Source: Bradyrhizobium altum (GTDB lineage Bacteria; Pseudomonadota; Alphaproteobacteria; Rhizobiales; Xanthobacteraceae). From it: a stretch of 64,000 nt of DNA. The DNA lies in the NCBI RefSeq assembly GCF_020889705.1, contig NZ_JACMYP010000005.1, positions 33,031-97,030 on the forward strand, read 5' to 3'. Both the position numbers and the translations under genes were made by a program. Positions 1 to 7,542 of this stretch are shown here, piece by piece. The notes beneath the pieces are model-generated. The model saw nothing but the letters and a program-made list of their open reading frames with translations. It searched no databases and had not been told where the DNA came from. Positions within the stretch are counted from its first letter, which is position 1; each line of letters starts with the position of its first letter.

Positions 1-714
1 GATCTTCCGCTCGGGGCCGTCGAACCACATCGTCGAATGGATGTGGTCATGGCCATGCAGCACCAGCTCGACGCCGTGTCGCTTGAGCAGCGCCAGCAGC
101 TGATGCGAATCGGTCAGCCGTTTGGCGCGCCCGTCGGAGTGCAGCGGGTGATGCACCAGGAGGACGCGAAAGGCCTCCTCCCGCGACAGCTGCGCGAGGA
201 TCGTATCCAGCGCAGTGAGCTGGGCATGGCCGAGCCGGCCGGTCGCCATCAGCGGCGGCGTCGGCACCGCCGAGGAGACGCCGATCAGCGCCACCGGGCC
301 GCGGCGGCGCACGAACGGAAAATGCGACGCCGCGCCATCGGCGTCGCCGCGCAGATAGTCGCCGAAGTGACTGACGAAGCGATGCCGGGTCGCGCGCACG
401 TAGGCGTCGTGATTGCCGGGGACCACGGTGACGTCGGCGGCACCGCCGACACCCTCGAGCCATTGCCGCGCCGGATTGAACTCGGCATCCAGCGCCAGAT
501 TGACGAGATCGCCGGTCACGGCGACGTGGTCCGGCTGCTGTTCCTGCATGTCCGACACCAGCGTGTCGAGCACGTCGCGGCGATGATATTTGTGACGGTT
601 GCGCGTCCAGTTCAGGTAGCCGAAGGCGCGCTTGCCGGCGAGGTCGCGCAGCCGCGCCGCCGGCAGCGGCGGCAGATGCGGATCCGACAAATGCGCGAGA
701 CGGAACACCGCCAT
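1..714 (-). CDS. Metallophosphoesterase, C-terminus beyond window edge
   Basis: Calcineurin-like phosphoesterase, 238 codons visible and still open at the window edge, so the C-terminus is missing. The translation begins MAVFRLAHLSDPHLPP and carries the family's metal-binding blocks in order: a D-x-H near the N-terminus (SDPHL), GDLVN, GNHD and the late HGHDH. These coordinate a dinuclear metal centre that hydrolyses phosphoesters; the substrate cannot be read from the sequence. The gene is divergent from the Nudix gene. The long open frame on the opposite strand over this interval is a shadow. Confidence 0.85.
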   Translation of the reverse strand, partial: MAVFRLAHLSDPHLPPLPAARLRDLAGKRAFGYLNWTRNRHKYHRRDVLDTLVSDMQEQQPDHVAVTGDLVNLALDAEFNPARQWLEGVGGAADVTVVPGNHDAYVRATRHRFVSHFGDYLRGDADGAASHFPFVRRRGPVALIGVSSAVPTPPLMATGRLGHAQLTALDTILAQLSREEAFRVLLVHHPLHSDGRAKRLTDSHQLLALLKRHGVELVLHGHDHIHSTMWFDGPERKI

Positions 715-861
715 CACGCGATTCCCTTCGGATTGTCGGTGAAAAGTGGCCGGCAGCCGGTCATGTCGTGCTATCCCGAACGTCCTGCCCTGTATTGGCA
801 AGAGCTGCGCAGGCGCGCAAGGATCAAAGCACGGATCAAGCACCATGATGTCGAGGGTTCA

Positions 862-1350
862 GTGACGGTCCTGCTCGATTTACGCAAGCGCTACGAGCCG
901 CAGATCAGGTGGGTGTTTCATCTCTACTGGCGGCTGGCCCGCAGCATGACGCTCGGGGTCCGCGCCGTGGTGCTCGACGCCGACAACAAGGTGTTCCTGG
1001 TCAAGCACAGCTACGTCCAGGGCTGGTATCTGCCCGGCGGCGGGGTCGAGGTTGGTGAAAGTTTTATCGAAGCGCTGCGGCGCGAGCTCGAGGAGGAAGG
1101 GCGGATCGAGCTCGACGGCACGCCGGTGTTGCACGGCATCTTCCACAACAGCCACGTCTCGCCGCGCGATCATGTCGCGGTCTATGTCGTCAGGAACTAC
1201 CGGCAGGACCGGCTGCCGGAGCCGAATCGCGAGATCGTGGCCTGCGGCTTTTTCGACCCGGCTGATCTGCCAGATGACACCACCCCCGGTACGCGGCTGC
1301 GGATCGCGGAGGTGCTCGAGGGCAAGCCGCCGCCGGCGACATGGCGGTGA
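862..1350 (+). CDS. Nudix hydrolase
   Basis: Nudix-fold pyrophosphohydrolase of about 162 aa. The Nudix helix is visible as GGVEVGESFIEALRREL followed by EEEGR, with the conserved Gly, Glu and RE-x-x-EE positions; the final Gly lies one residue earlier than in the textbook motif. These residues bind Mg and cleave a nucleoside diphosphate linked to another moiety; the substrate is unknown. The frame stays open far upstream, but that part is antisense to the phosphoesterase gene. The GTG at 862 was chosen because it sits just before the conserved domain; an ATG at 763 is a weaker alternative. Confidence 0.75.
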   Translation: MTVLLDLRKRYEPQIRWVFHLYWRLARSMTLGVRAVVLDADNKVFLVKHSYVQGWYLPGGGVEVGESFIEALRRELEEEGRIELDGTPVLHGIFHNSHVSPRDHVAVYVVRNYRQDRLPEPNREIVACGFFDPADLPDDTTPGTRLRIAEVLEGKPPPATWR

Positions 1351-1389
1351 TGGACCGCGCCCGCGCCAGATGCTATCCCGCGCCCCACA

Positions 1390-1902
1390 ATGACAGAACT
1401 GTCCCTGACCATCCTGCCCGAGACCCCGAAAGACGCCCAGGCGATCGAGCGCCTGCACGAGCGCACCTTCGGGCCCGGCCGCTTCGCGCTCAGCGCCTAC
1501 CGGTTGCGCGAGCATGTCGATCATCTGCTCGACGTCTCCTTCACGGCGCGGATCGGCACGCTGCTGGTCGGCTCGGTGCGCCAACTCCCGGTCACGATCG
1601 GCGATACGCCGGCCCTGATGCTCGGGCCGTTGACGGTCGAGCCGCCGTTCCGCAGCCGCGGCGTCGGCCGCGCGCTGCTCGAGCGTGCGATCAACGACGC
1701 CCGCGCCAAGGGCCATCGGCTGATCGTGCTGGTCGGTGACGCGCCGTATTATTCGCGGGTCGGCTTCAAGCCGGTCCCGAAGGGACGGATGACGATGCCC
1801 GGCCCCGTCGACTACAGTCGCCTGCTTGTCATGGAACTGGTCGACGGCGCTGCCGAGGGCGTGTCCGGGCCGATCCAGCCGGACTGGAGCAAGGCGATCT
1901 GA
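1390..1902 (+). CDS. GNAT family N-acetyltransferase
   Basis: A 170-aa single-domain GNAT acetyltransferase. The acetyl-CoA pyrophosphate loop is visible as RSRGVGRALLERA near residue 90, preceded by the LGPLTVEP strand, and followed by the YYSRVGFKPVP block typical of YhbS-like members. It transfers an acetyl group from acetyl-CoA to an amine, but the acceptor cannot be deduced. It starts 39 bp after the Nudix gene on the same strand, so the two may be cotranscribed. Confidence 0.8.
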   Translation: MTELSLTILPETPKDAQAIERLHERTFGPGRFALSAYRLREHVDHLLDVSFTARIGTLLVGSVRQLPVTIGDTPALMLGPLTVEPPFRSRGVGRALLERAINDARAKGHRLIVLVGDAPYYSRVGFKPVPKGRMTMPGPVDYSRLLVMELVDGAAEGVSGPIQPDWSKAI

Positions 1903-2016
1903 CATCCGCGCGAGCGTCGCCCGGAACGGTTGCGCGCTATCGGAAACTGAAGCACAGTTGAGGCAAGCGCCGGGACAAGACCGGCGCATGTCATATCAAC
2001 AGGGAGAGTGCGCGCC

Positions 2017-2334
2017 ATGATCAAGGTCAGTGTGATGTATCCGAACAATCCAGGCGCACGCTTTGATCACGAGTATTATCGCGACAAGCACATGCCGCTG
2101 GTGAAGGCGCGCCTCGGCGACGCCTGCAAATACTACACCGTCGACAAGGGTCTCGCCGGCGGCGCGCCGGGGACGCCCGCAACCTATGTCGGGATGTGCC
2201 ACATCTTCTGCGATTCGGTTGAGGCTTTCGCGACCGGCATGGGCAAGCACGCCCAGGAGATCATGGGCGACATTCCGAATTACACCGATCTGCAGCCGGT
2301 GATCCAGATCAGCGAAGTCGTCGTCGGTCACTGA
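2017..2334 (+). CDS. EthD family protein
   Basis: A 105-aa single-domain protein of the EthD (dimeric alpha+beta barrel) type, beginning MIKVSVMYPNNPGARFDHEY and containing the family block YYRDKHMPLVK. EthD proteins are small dimeric barrels originally tied to ether degradation; most are of unknown function and no substrate is claimed here. The ATG at 2017 follows a clear Shine-Dalgarno sequence (AGGGAGA at 2001-2007); an in-frame GTG at 2008 is too close to it. Confidence 0.8.
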   Translation: MIKVSVMYPNNPGARFDHEYYRDKHMPLVKARLGDACKYYTVDKGLAGGAPGTPATYVGMCHIFCDSVEAFATGMGKHAQEIMGDIPNYTDLQPVIQISEVVVGH

Positions 2335-2357
2335 ACGGCGCGGACGTAGAGCATGAT

Positions 2358-2381
2358 CCCTCTGCCGTTGATGGCAGAGGG
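2358..2381. terminator. Hairpin between convergent genes
   Basis: A perfect 9-bp stem (CCCTCTGCC / GGCAGAGGG) with a 6-nt loop lies in the 58-bp gap between the convergent EthD and TonB-receptor genes. There is no long U-tract on either side, so it is a probable but not classical bidirectional terminator. Confidence 0.55.
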
Positions 2382-2392
2382 ACACGCTTGTC

Positions 2393-4771
2393 TCAGAACT
2401 TCAGATTGGCGAAGGCCCGCACGCCGAGGCCCGGCATCAGCACCTCGTCCTTGGTGTAGGACACCGAGTTGCGGATGTTCTGGTTGAGCAGATTGTTGCC
2501 GACCAGACCGAGCGTCATCTCGCGCGCGCCGATCCATGACTGACTGAGCTTGGTGTTGTAGGTGACCTCCGCATTCAGCAGATTAAAGCCCGCGGTCGGG
2601 GTCTCGCCGATGACAGCGATGTCGCTCTGCGCGAAGGCGTGCACCAGATTGATGCGGGTGAACCAGTTGCTGTCGCGCCAGTAGACGCCGCCGCCGAGCC
2701 GCACCGGCGGAATCCGCGGCACGTTGCTGCCGTCGGTGAAGGTGGCGCGCACCACGTCGAACTGGTTCTCGATGCCCCAGATCCCGCCATTGAGCGGGCC
2801 GATGTCGAGCTGGCTCTGGAACTCGGCGCCGCGGAAGATCGCGTCACGCTGCGCGTATCTCGCCTGGTTCAGCTCAAGCTGGTCCGGATTGGCTATGTCC
2901 ACGCAAGCCGCACTGTCGCACGTGTTGCCAGTCAATTGGCGGTAGATAAAGCCGTTGAACTTCGTGTAGTAGCCGGTGAGTTCGAATCGCAACGGCCCCG
3001 TCGCCCGCCGTAATCCCACCTCGATCGATTTTGCCGTCTCGATGCCGAGATTGGGATTGCCGATGTCGAAGGTGGCGGTCGCATCATGGGCGCCGCGCGA
3101 AAACAGCTCTGCCGGTTTCGGCGCGCGTTCCACGTATTGACCGGTAATGCTCGCAACCAGATCCCACGGCAGGTTCTGGATCAGGCCAACGCTCGCACTT
3201 TTCGGCGTGAAGCGCGGATTGCGCTGCGTGGCGGGACCAACACTGGCAGGGTCGATGTTGACGTCGAACACGTCAGGTATGAATGCCGGCGTTGTCCCGG
3301 AGAGGTTGACGTGCTCGATGCGCCCGGCGATCTGCGCCTTGGTGGTCTCGCTGAATTTCAGCTCATTGAAGACGTAACCGGCGACCCTGTTGTTGTTGTT
3401 AGGGTCCCACAATCCGTTGAGCGGGCTGCCTGGATCGTCCGGACTTGGGGCCGTCAATTCCTGATGACCGGCCTGCAGGCCGAACGCCGTCGTCACGGCC
3501 GCGAAGCGCGCGTTGAACGGCATCATTTGCACTTCGAGCCTGGCTTCTTGCTCCTTGTTGGTAAAAGTCTGCCGCACGCCGTCGCTGGTCAGGTCGGTCG
3601 GATCGGCGAGGCCGAGCTCGTTGTGGCGATAGTCGGTCGCGCCGACCCAGAACCGCACGGCGTCGATCGCCGCGGCATCGGGGCGGTACTCGCCCTTGAC
3701 GGCGATCTTGGTCTGGTGCGCGTCGATCCGGGTCTGGTGATCGGCGCCGTCGATGCCGGGGATGTGGTAGAGCGAGTCGTTCTGGGTGATCGCCGCGCCG
3801 ATAAAGCCGCCCTGGAAGAAATAGGAGGCGCCGACTGAAGCGCCATCCGACTGCGTGGCGGAGTTCGGCTGGCGGCCATTAATCGGCTGGCCGGGCACAA
3901 ACAGATACGGATAGCTCGGGATGCTGTAGTCGCTGGTGGTGCGGCCGTAGACATCGGCATGCACCGCGACGTTGTTGCCGCCGGCGTCCAGCAGCATGCC
4001 ACCCTCGACGCCGCGATTGACCGAGCTCACCGAGGTGCGGGTCTCGACATTGAGGCAGCCCGGGCCGCCGGCATCGGCGAGCGGCGCCTTCACCGGCAAG
4101 CCGTAGCTCCGGAACGGCGTCGCCGCGCAGGTCGGCATCGCGTCGGGAATGCGGTTGTTGGTGGCGCTCACCACGCCGCCGATCGAGGTCGAGCCGTAGC
4201 GCAACGCGGCAGGTCCCCGCACCACCTCGATCTGGTTGGTCGAGAACGGATCGATCGGCACGAAATGATCTTCGCCGAGATCCGAGGCGCCGCCGCCGCC
4301 GAGGCCGTTCTCGACGATGCCGACGCGATTGACGTCGAGGCCGCGGATGATCGGCCGGCTCGATGCGCCGGGCGCGAAGCTCGAACCGGTGATGCCGGGT
4401 TTCGAGAACAGCAAATCGCCGAGCGTGGCGCCGCCGGAGCGCCGCAGTTCCTCATTGGGCACCACGGTGACGGTTGCGAACTGGTCGGTGACGACGGGCA
4501 GCACGCCCTGCTGTGGTGCCGGCGCCGGTGGAGCGGGCGCCGGTTGCGCCGCGGCGGTGCGTTCGCGGTTGCGGCTCGGCGCAGCCCGGACAACGTGAGT
4601 CGGCGTGCGCGTCGGCGCGGTTCGGTGCCGCTGGATCGGGCTCGGCGCCGTCACGGTGATGTCAGGCAGTTGCGTCGGCGTATCCTGGGCGATCGCGCCG
4701 CTACTCATTGCGCCCAGCAATAGCCAGCTCGCGCTCCCGATGTGGAATGCTCGTTTCTTCTGAAGTGTCAT
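2393..4771 (-). CDS. TonB-dependent outer-membrane receptor, ZnuD-like
   Basis: A 792-aa TonB-dependent receptor. The N-terminus MTLQKKRAFHIGSASWLLL..AIAQ is a signal peptide, followed by a TonB-box-like LPDITVTA, a low-complexity linker rich in Arg, Pro and Ala, a plug domain (GDLLFSKPGITGSSFAPG, PIIRGLDVNRV, VVRGPAALRYGS) and a long beta barrel ending in the aromatic FANLKF. The plug wording and a His-bearing segment near residue 340 (YHIPGIDGADHQTRIDAHQT) resemble the ZnuD zinc-uptake receptor family. It would import a metal or metallophore across the outer membrane using TonB energy. It follows the DUF2946 gene by 112 bp behind a Zur-like box, which supports zinc; copper is the main alternative. 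The ATG at 4771 was chosen because the signal peptide starts there. Confidence 0.85.
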   Translation of the reverse strand: MTLQKKRAFHIGSASWLLLGAMSSGAIAQDTPTQLPDITVTAPSPIQRHRTAPTRTPTHVVRAAPSRNRERTAAAQPAPAPPAPAPQQGVLPVVTDQFATVTVVPNEELRRSGGATLGDLLFSKPGITGSSFAPGASSRPIIRGLDVNRVGIVENGLGGGGASDLGEDHFVPIDPFSTNQIEVVRGPAALRYGSTSIGGVVSATNNRIPDAMPTCAATPFRSYGLPVKAPLADAGGPGCLNVETRTSVSSVNRGVEGGMLLDAGGNNVAVHADVYGRTTSDYSIPSYPYLFVPGQPINGRQPNSATQSDGASVGASYFFQGGFIGAAITQNDSLYHIPGIDGADHQTRIDAHQTKIAVKGEYRPDAAAIDAVRFWVGATDYRHNELGLADPTDLTSDGVRQTFTNKEQEARLEVQMMPFNARFAAVTTAFGLQAGHQELTAPSPDDPGSPLNGLWDPNNNNRVAGYVFNELKFSETTKAQIAGRIEHVNLSGTTPAFIPDVFDVNIDPASVGPATQRNPRFTPKSASVGLIQNLPWDLVASITGQYVERAPKPAELFSRGAHDATATFDIGNPNLGIETAKSIEVGLRRATGPLRFELTGYYTKFNGFIYRQLTGNTCDSAACVDIANPDQLELNQARYAQRDAIFRGAEFQSQLDIGPLNGGIWGIENQFDVVRATFTDGSNVPRIPPVRLGGGVYWRDSNWFTRINLVHAFAQSDIAVIGETPTAGFNLLNAEVTYNTKLSQSWIGAREMTLGLVGNNLLNQNIRNSVSYTKDEVLMPGLGVRAFANLKF

Positions 4772-4883
4772 TGTCCCGATCCAGGCCCGTCGAAATGACG
4801 GATCGATTCCGATTTGCCCTGGTGGAGTTTCGCCGCAAGTGTGACGCGGCAGTCGGCTCAGGGCGTGCAGCAATCAGTCGATG

Positions 4884-5306
4884 TCAGGACAGGGGAGGGG
4901 CACGGGAGTGAAAGGCCGCGGGCGCCGACTTCAGATGGATGAATTCGGCATTGGTGGTGCGGAACAGGAGCTCGATGGCTTCCGGCAGCAACAACACTGG
5001 CGGCGCCGTGAACAGCATGCTGCTCGCGAGCGAGATGACGGTGCAGATCGCGCAATGATCCGCCGGATGCCGGTCGTTGTCGTGCCTCGTGGGCGGCTCG
5101 GTCCCGGTCACCGGGACCGCGAGGTCCGGCGTCGCCGAGGTCCCGATATAGGCGAGATCGAGCAGCGACAGGCCGGTCTGGACCGCGGGCGCCGCTTGCG
5201 CGGCCGCAATGGGGTGGAAGTGCCCGAACGACAGCACGAACTGGACGGCGAGCGCGAACAGCGCCAGCCGCGAGCCAGTCTTGATGTGCTTCCGGAACCA
5301 GTCCAT
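4884..5306 (-). CDS. DUF2946-type small protein
   Basis: A 140-aa protein of the DUF2946 type. It has an N-terminal hydrophobic segment (residues about 12-28, LALFALAVQFVLSFGHFHP) that looks like a signal anchor, and a characteristic HPADHCAICTVISL block with two Cys and two His that could bind a metal. No function is established for the family; members often sit beside TonB-dependent receptors. It is the first gene of a probable two-gene operon with the ZnuD-like receptor. The start lies 42 bp downstream of the Zur-like palindrome. Confidence 0.75.
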   Translation of the reverse strand: MDWFRKHIKTGSRLALFALAVQFVLSFGHFHPIAAAQAAPAVQTGLSLLDLAYIGTSATPDLAVPVTGTEPPTRHDNDRHPADHCAICTVISLASSMLFTAPPVLLLPEAIELLFRTTNAEFIHLKSAPAAFHSRAPPLS

Positions 5307-5347
5307 GCCGATTGAGCCCCACCATCGGACCGGCTCTACCCAGTCGC

Positions 5348-5370
5348 CCGATGTTACATTATAACATCGG
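5348..5370 (-). promoter_or_regulatory. Zur-like operator
   Basis: A 23-bp inverted repeat, CCGATGTTA-N5-TAACATCGG, with perfect 9-bp arms. Its core matches the ATGTTATA-N-TATAACAT style of alphaproteobacterial Zur sites as I remember it. It lies 42-64 bp upstream of the DUF2946 start, a typical promoter position, and points to zinc-dependent repression of the DUF2946/receptor operon. The site is seen directly; assignment to Zur is inference from motif and context. Confidence 0.75.
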
Positions 5371-5477
5371 AGGGCGACGGTGATGTCAACGGTGGTTCAG
5401 ACACACTGTATCGATCCGTTGCTGGTGTGTGATTGCAGCAACGGGGTGTCGTTGAACATCGGGAGTGTGGGCCGGTC

Positions 5478-7541
5478 TCAGCGTCCCTCGCGCAGCCAGG
5501 TTGCCGCGAATGCACCGAGCAACAGCAGCAGGCCGACCAGGCCGGCGAACATCGGCAGCACGCCGACGCCCTTCACGACGCTGGCGTCGCGCATCTTGAC
5601 GCCGAGCCAGCCGTCGCCGCGGAAGATCGTCGACGCGCGCACCGGCACGATGCGCGGCATGTCGAGGCTCGATCCGTCGACGATGCGCCGTGCGTCGCCG
5701 CCGGTCGCCTGCGAAAGCGGCTTCAGCATGTCGGTGGTCGAGGTGACTTCCGAGAATTCCTTCGGGTTGGTCGGGCCGACATTGATCAGCGCCTTCAGCG
5801 TCCCGTCCGTGGCCTGCCACAGACCGAGCTCGCTCGCGGGCAACGTGGCGCGCCACTCGCCGGGATCGCCTGCGGTCAAGGTCAGTTCATGCGTGGCGCC
5901 GCTCGGCGACGTCACGGTGACCGGCGCGACGGTGTCGGACATGGTCTGCCGCACCACCATGAGGTCCTTGCCCTGTACCTGCATGCGCAGCGCCTCTTCG
6001 TCGAGGTCCGGCTGCTTCATCAGCCAGTGCGACACCCGCCGCAACAGATCGAGATGCGGTCCGCCGCCTTCATAGCCGCGCGCCCACAGCCAGATCTGGT
6101 CGGAGAGCAGCAGCGCCACGCGGCCTTCGCCGAACCGCGACAGCAGCAGCAGCGGCTTGCCGTCGGCGCCGGTCATGACCGGTGGGTTGATCGCGTTGCG
6201 GGTGTCGACGGTGCGGAAGAACCGGCTCCAATGCGGCGGCTCGGCATTCGAGCCTTCCAGCCCGCGTGTCACCGGATGGCGTTTCCCGGCATCGCTCAAA
6301 TGCGCATAGAACGGCTTCTCGGTCACGCCGACCGGCTCGGCCGGCAGCACCGAATCCAGCGGCGTGCGCCAGATGCTGGTGGTCGAGGCGTAATCGGGAC
6401 CGGCCGAGACCAGCACTGCGCCGCCGGAGCGGACATAGCGCGCGATGTTGTCGAAATAGGCGATCGGCAGCACGCCCTGGCGGGCGTAGCGGTCGAAGAT
6501 GATCAGCTGGAATTCGTTGATCTTCTGCTGGAACAGCTCACGGGTCGGAAACGCGATCAGCGACAGCTCGTTGATCGGCGTGCCGTCCTGCTTCTCCGGC
6601 GGACGCAGGATGGTGAAGTGGACGAGATCGACGCTGGGGTCGGACTTCAACAGATTGCGCCAGGTGCGCTCGCCGGCATGCGGCTCGCCGGACACCAGCA
6701 GCACGCGCAGTTTGTCGCGCACGCCGTCGATCGCCACAACGGCGCGGTTGTTGACCGGCGTCAGCTCGTTCTCGAGCGGCGAGGCCTCGATCTCGACGAT
6801 GTTAGGACCGGCATGCTTGATGTCGATGTCGACGCTCGAGGTCTGGCCGCTGGTCAGCGTGCGCTCGTTGATCACCTCGCCGTCGCGGCGGATCGTGACC
6901 TTGGCGCGCTCGCCGGTGACGCCCTGGTCGTCGAGCCGGTAGGTGATGGTCTGGGTCTGGCCGACGATGCCGAAGCGCGGCGCTGCCGTGATCGCGATGC
7001 GGCGGTCGCGCTCGTCCTTGCGGCCGGTGATCAAGGCGTGCACCGGCGCCTGGAAGCCGAGCGCCTGCGCGTTGGCGGGAATATCGTGCACGCGGCCGTC
7101 GGTGATCATGAACGCGCCGGCGACGCGCTCGACCGGAACGTCCGACAGCGCCGATGTCAGCGCGCCGAACAGTTTGGTGCCGTCGGTTTCGCCGTCGGCC
7201 TGGCCGGCCTCGACGACGCGGACCTCGAGGCCCTTGATCTGCTTCAGGCTGTCGACCAGCGCCTGCCGTGCCTTGTCGGTCTCCTGGTTGCGGGTGCCGA
7301 AATTCTGGCTCGGGCTCTTGTCGACCACCACGGCCGCGACCGACGATAGCGGCTCGCGGTCCTCGCGGGTGAAGGAGGGATTGGCCAGCGCGAGCAGGAT
7401 CAGCGCCAGCGCGGCGACACGCACCGCGGCGCCGCGCGCGCGCGACAGCAACAGCAGCACCGCGATGACGACGATCGCGCCGAGCGCGATCCACAGCACG
7501 ATCGAGGGAACCAGCGGTGTGAACGCGATACCGTAGTTCAT
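5478..7541 (-). CDS. Membrane protein with glutamine-amidotransferase-like domain
   Basis: A 687-aa membrane protein, last gene of the moxR operon. It begins with two hydrophobic segments (residues about 13-33 and 40-54), continues with a VWA-like region (AAVVVDKSPSQNF near 68-80), beta-rich domains, a class-I-glutamine-amidotransferase-like fold (LIIFDRYARQGVLP, GGAVLVSAGPDYAS) and ends with a transmembrane helix near residues 660-680. No catalytic Cys-His-Glu triad is evident, so it is probably a structural or sensing relative. It starts 1 bp after the DUF4159 stop, so the two are translationally coupled. Function unknown; MoxR operons are generally tied to envelope or metalloprotein maturation. 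Confidence 0.75.
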   Translation of the reverse strand: MNYGIAFTPLVPSIVLWIALGAIVVIAVLLLLSRARGAAVRVAALALILLALANPSFTREDREPLSSVAAVVVDKSPSQNFGTRNQETDKARQALVDSLKQIKGLEVRVVEAGQADGETDGTKLFGALTSALSDVPVERVAGAFMITDGRVHDIPANAQALGFQAPVHALITGRKDERDRRIAITAAPRFGIVGQTQTITYRLDDQGVTGERAKVTIRRDGEVINERTLTSGQTSSVDIDIKHAGPNIVEIEASPLENELTPVNNRAVVAIDGVRDKLRVLLVSGEPHAGERTWRNLLKSDPSVDLVHFTILRPPEKQDGTPINELSLIAFPTRELFQQKINEFQLIIFDRYARQGVLPIAYFDNIARYVRSGGAVLVSAGPDYASTTSIWRTPLDSVLPAEPVGVTEKPFYAHLSDAGKRHPVTRGLEGSNAEPPHWSRFFRTVDTRNAINPPVMTGADGKPLLLLSRFGEGRVALLLSDQIWLWARGYEGGGPHLDLLRRVSHWLMKQPDLDEEALRMQVQGKDLMVVRQTMSDTVAPVTVTSPSGATHELTLTAGDPGEWRATLPASELGLWQATDGTLKALINVGPTNPKEFSEVTSTTDMLKPLSQATGGDARRIVDGSSLDMPRIVPVRASTIFRGDGWLGVKMRDASVVKGVGVLPMFAGLVGLLLLLGAFAATWLREGR

Positions 7542-7542
7542 G

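Noticed and set aside
37..1350. A 437-codon open frame running through the first 1.35 kb on the plus strand
   Set aside because: Its first 270 or so codons are antisense to a phosphoesterase with all metal motifs; only the Nudix part at the end is real.
5433..7349. Long plus-strand frame opposite the moxR-operon membrane protein
   Set aside because: Low-complexity Arg/Gln/Ala translation with no start signal; shadow of the real gene.
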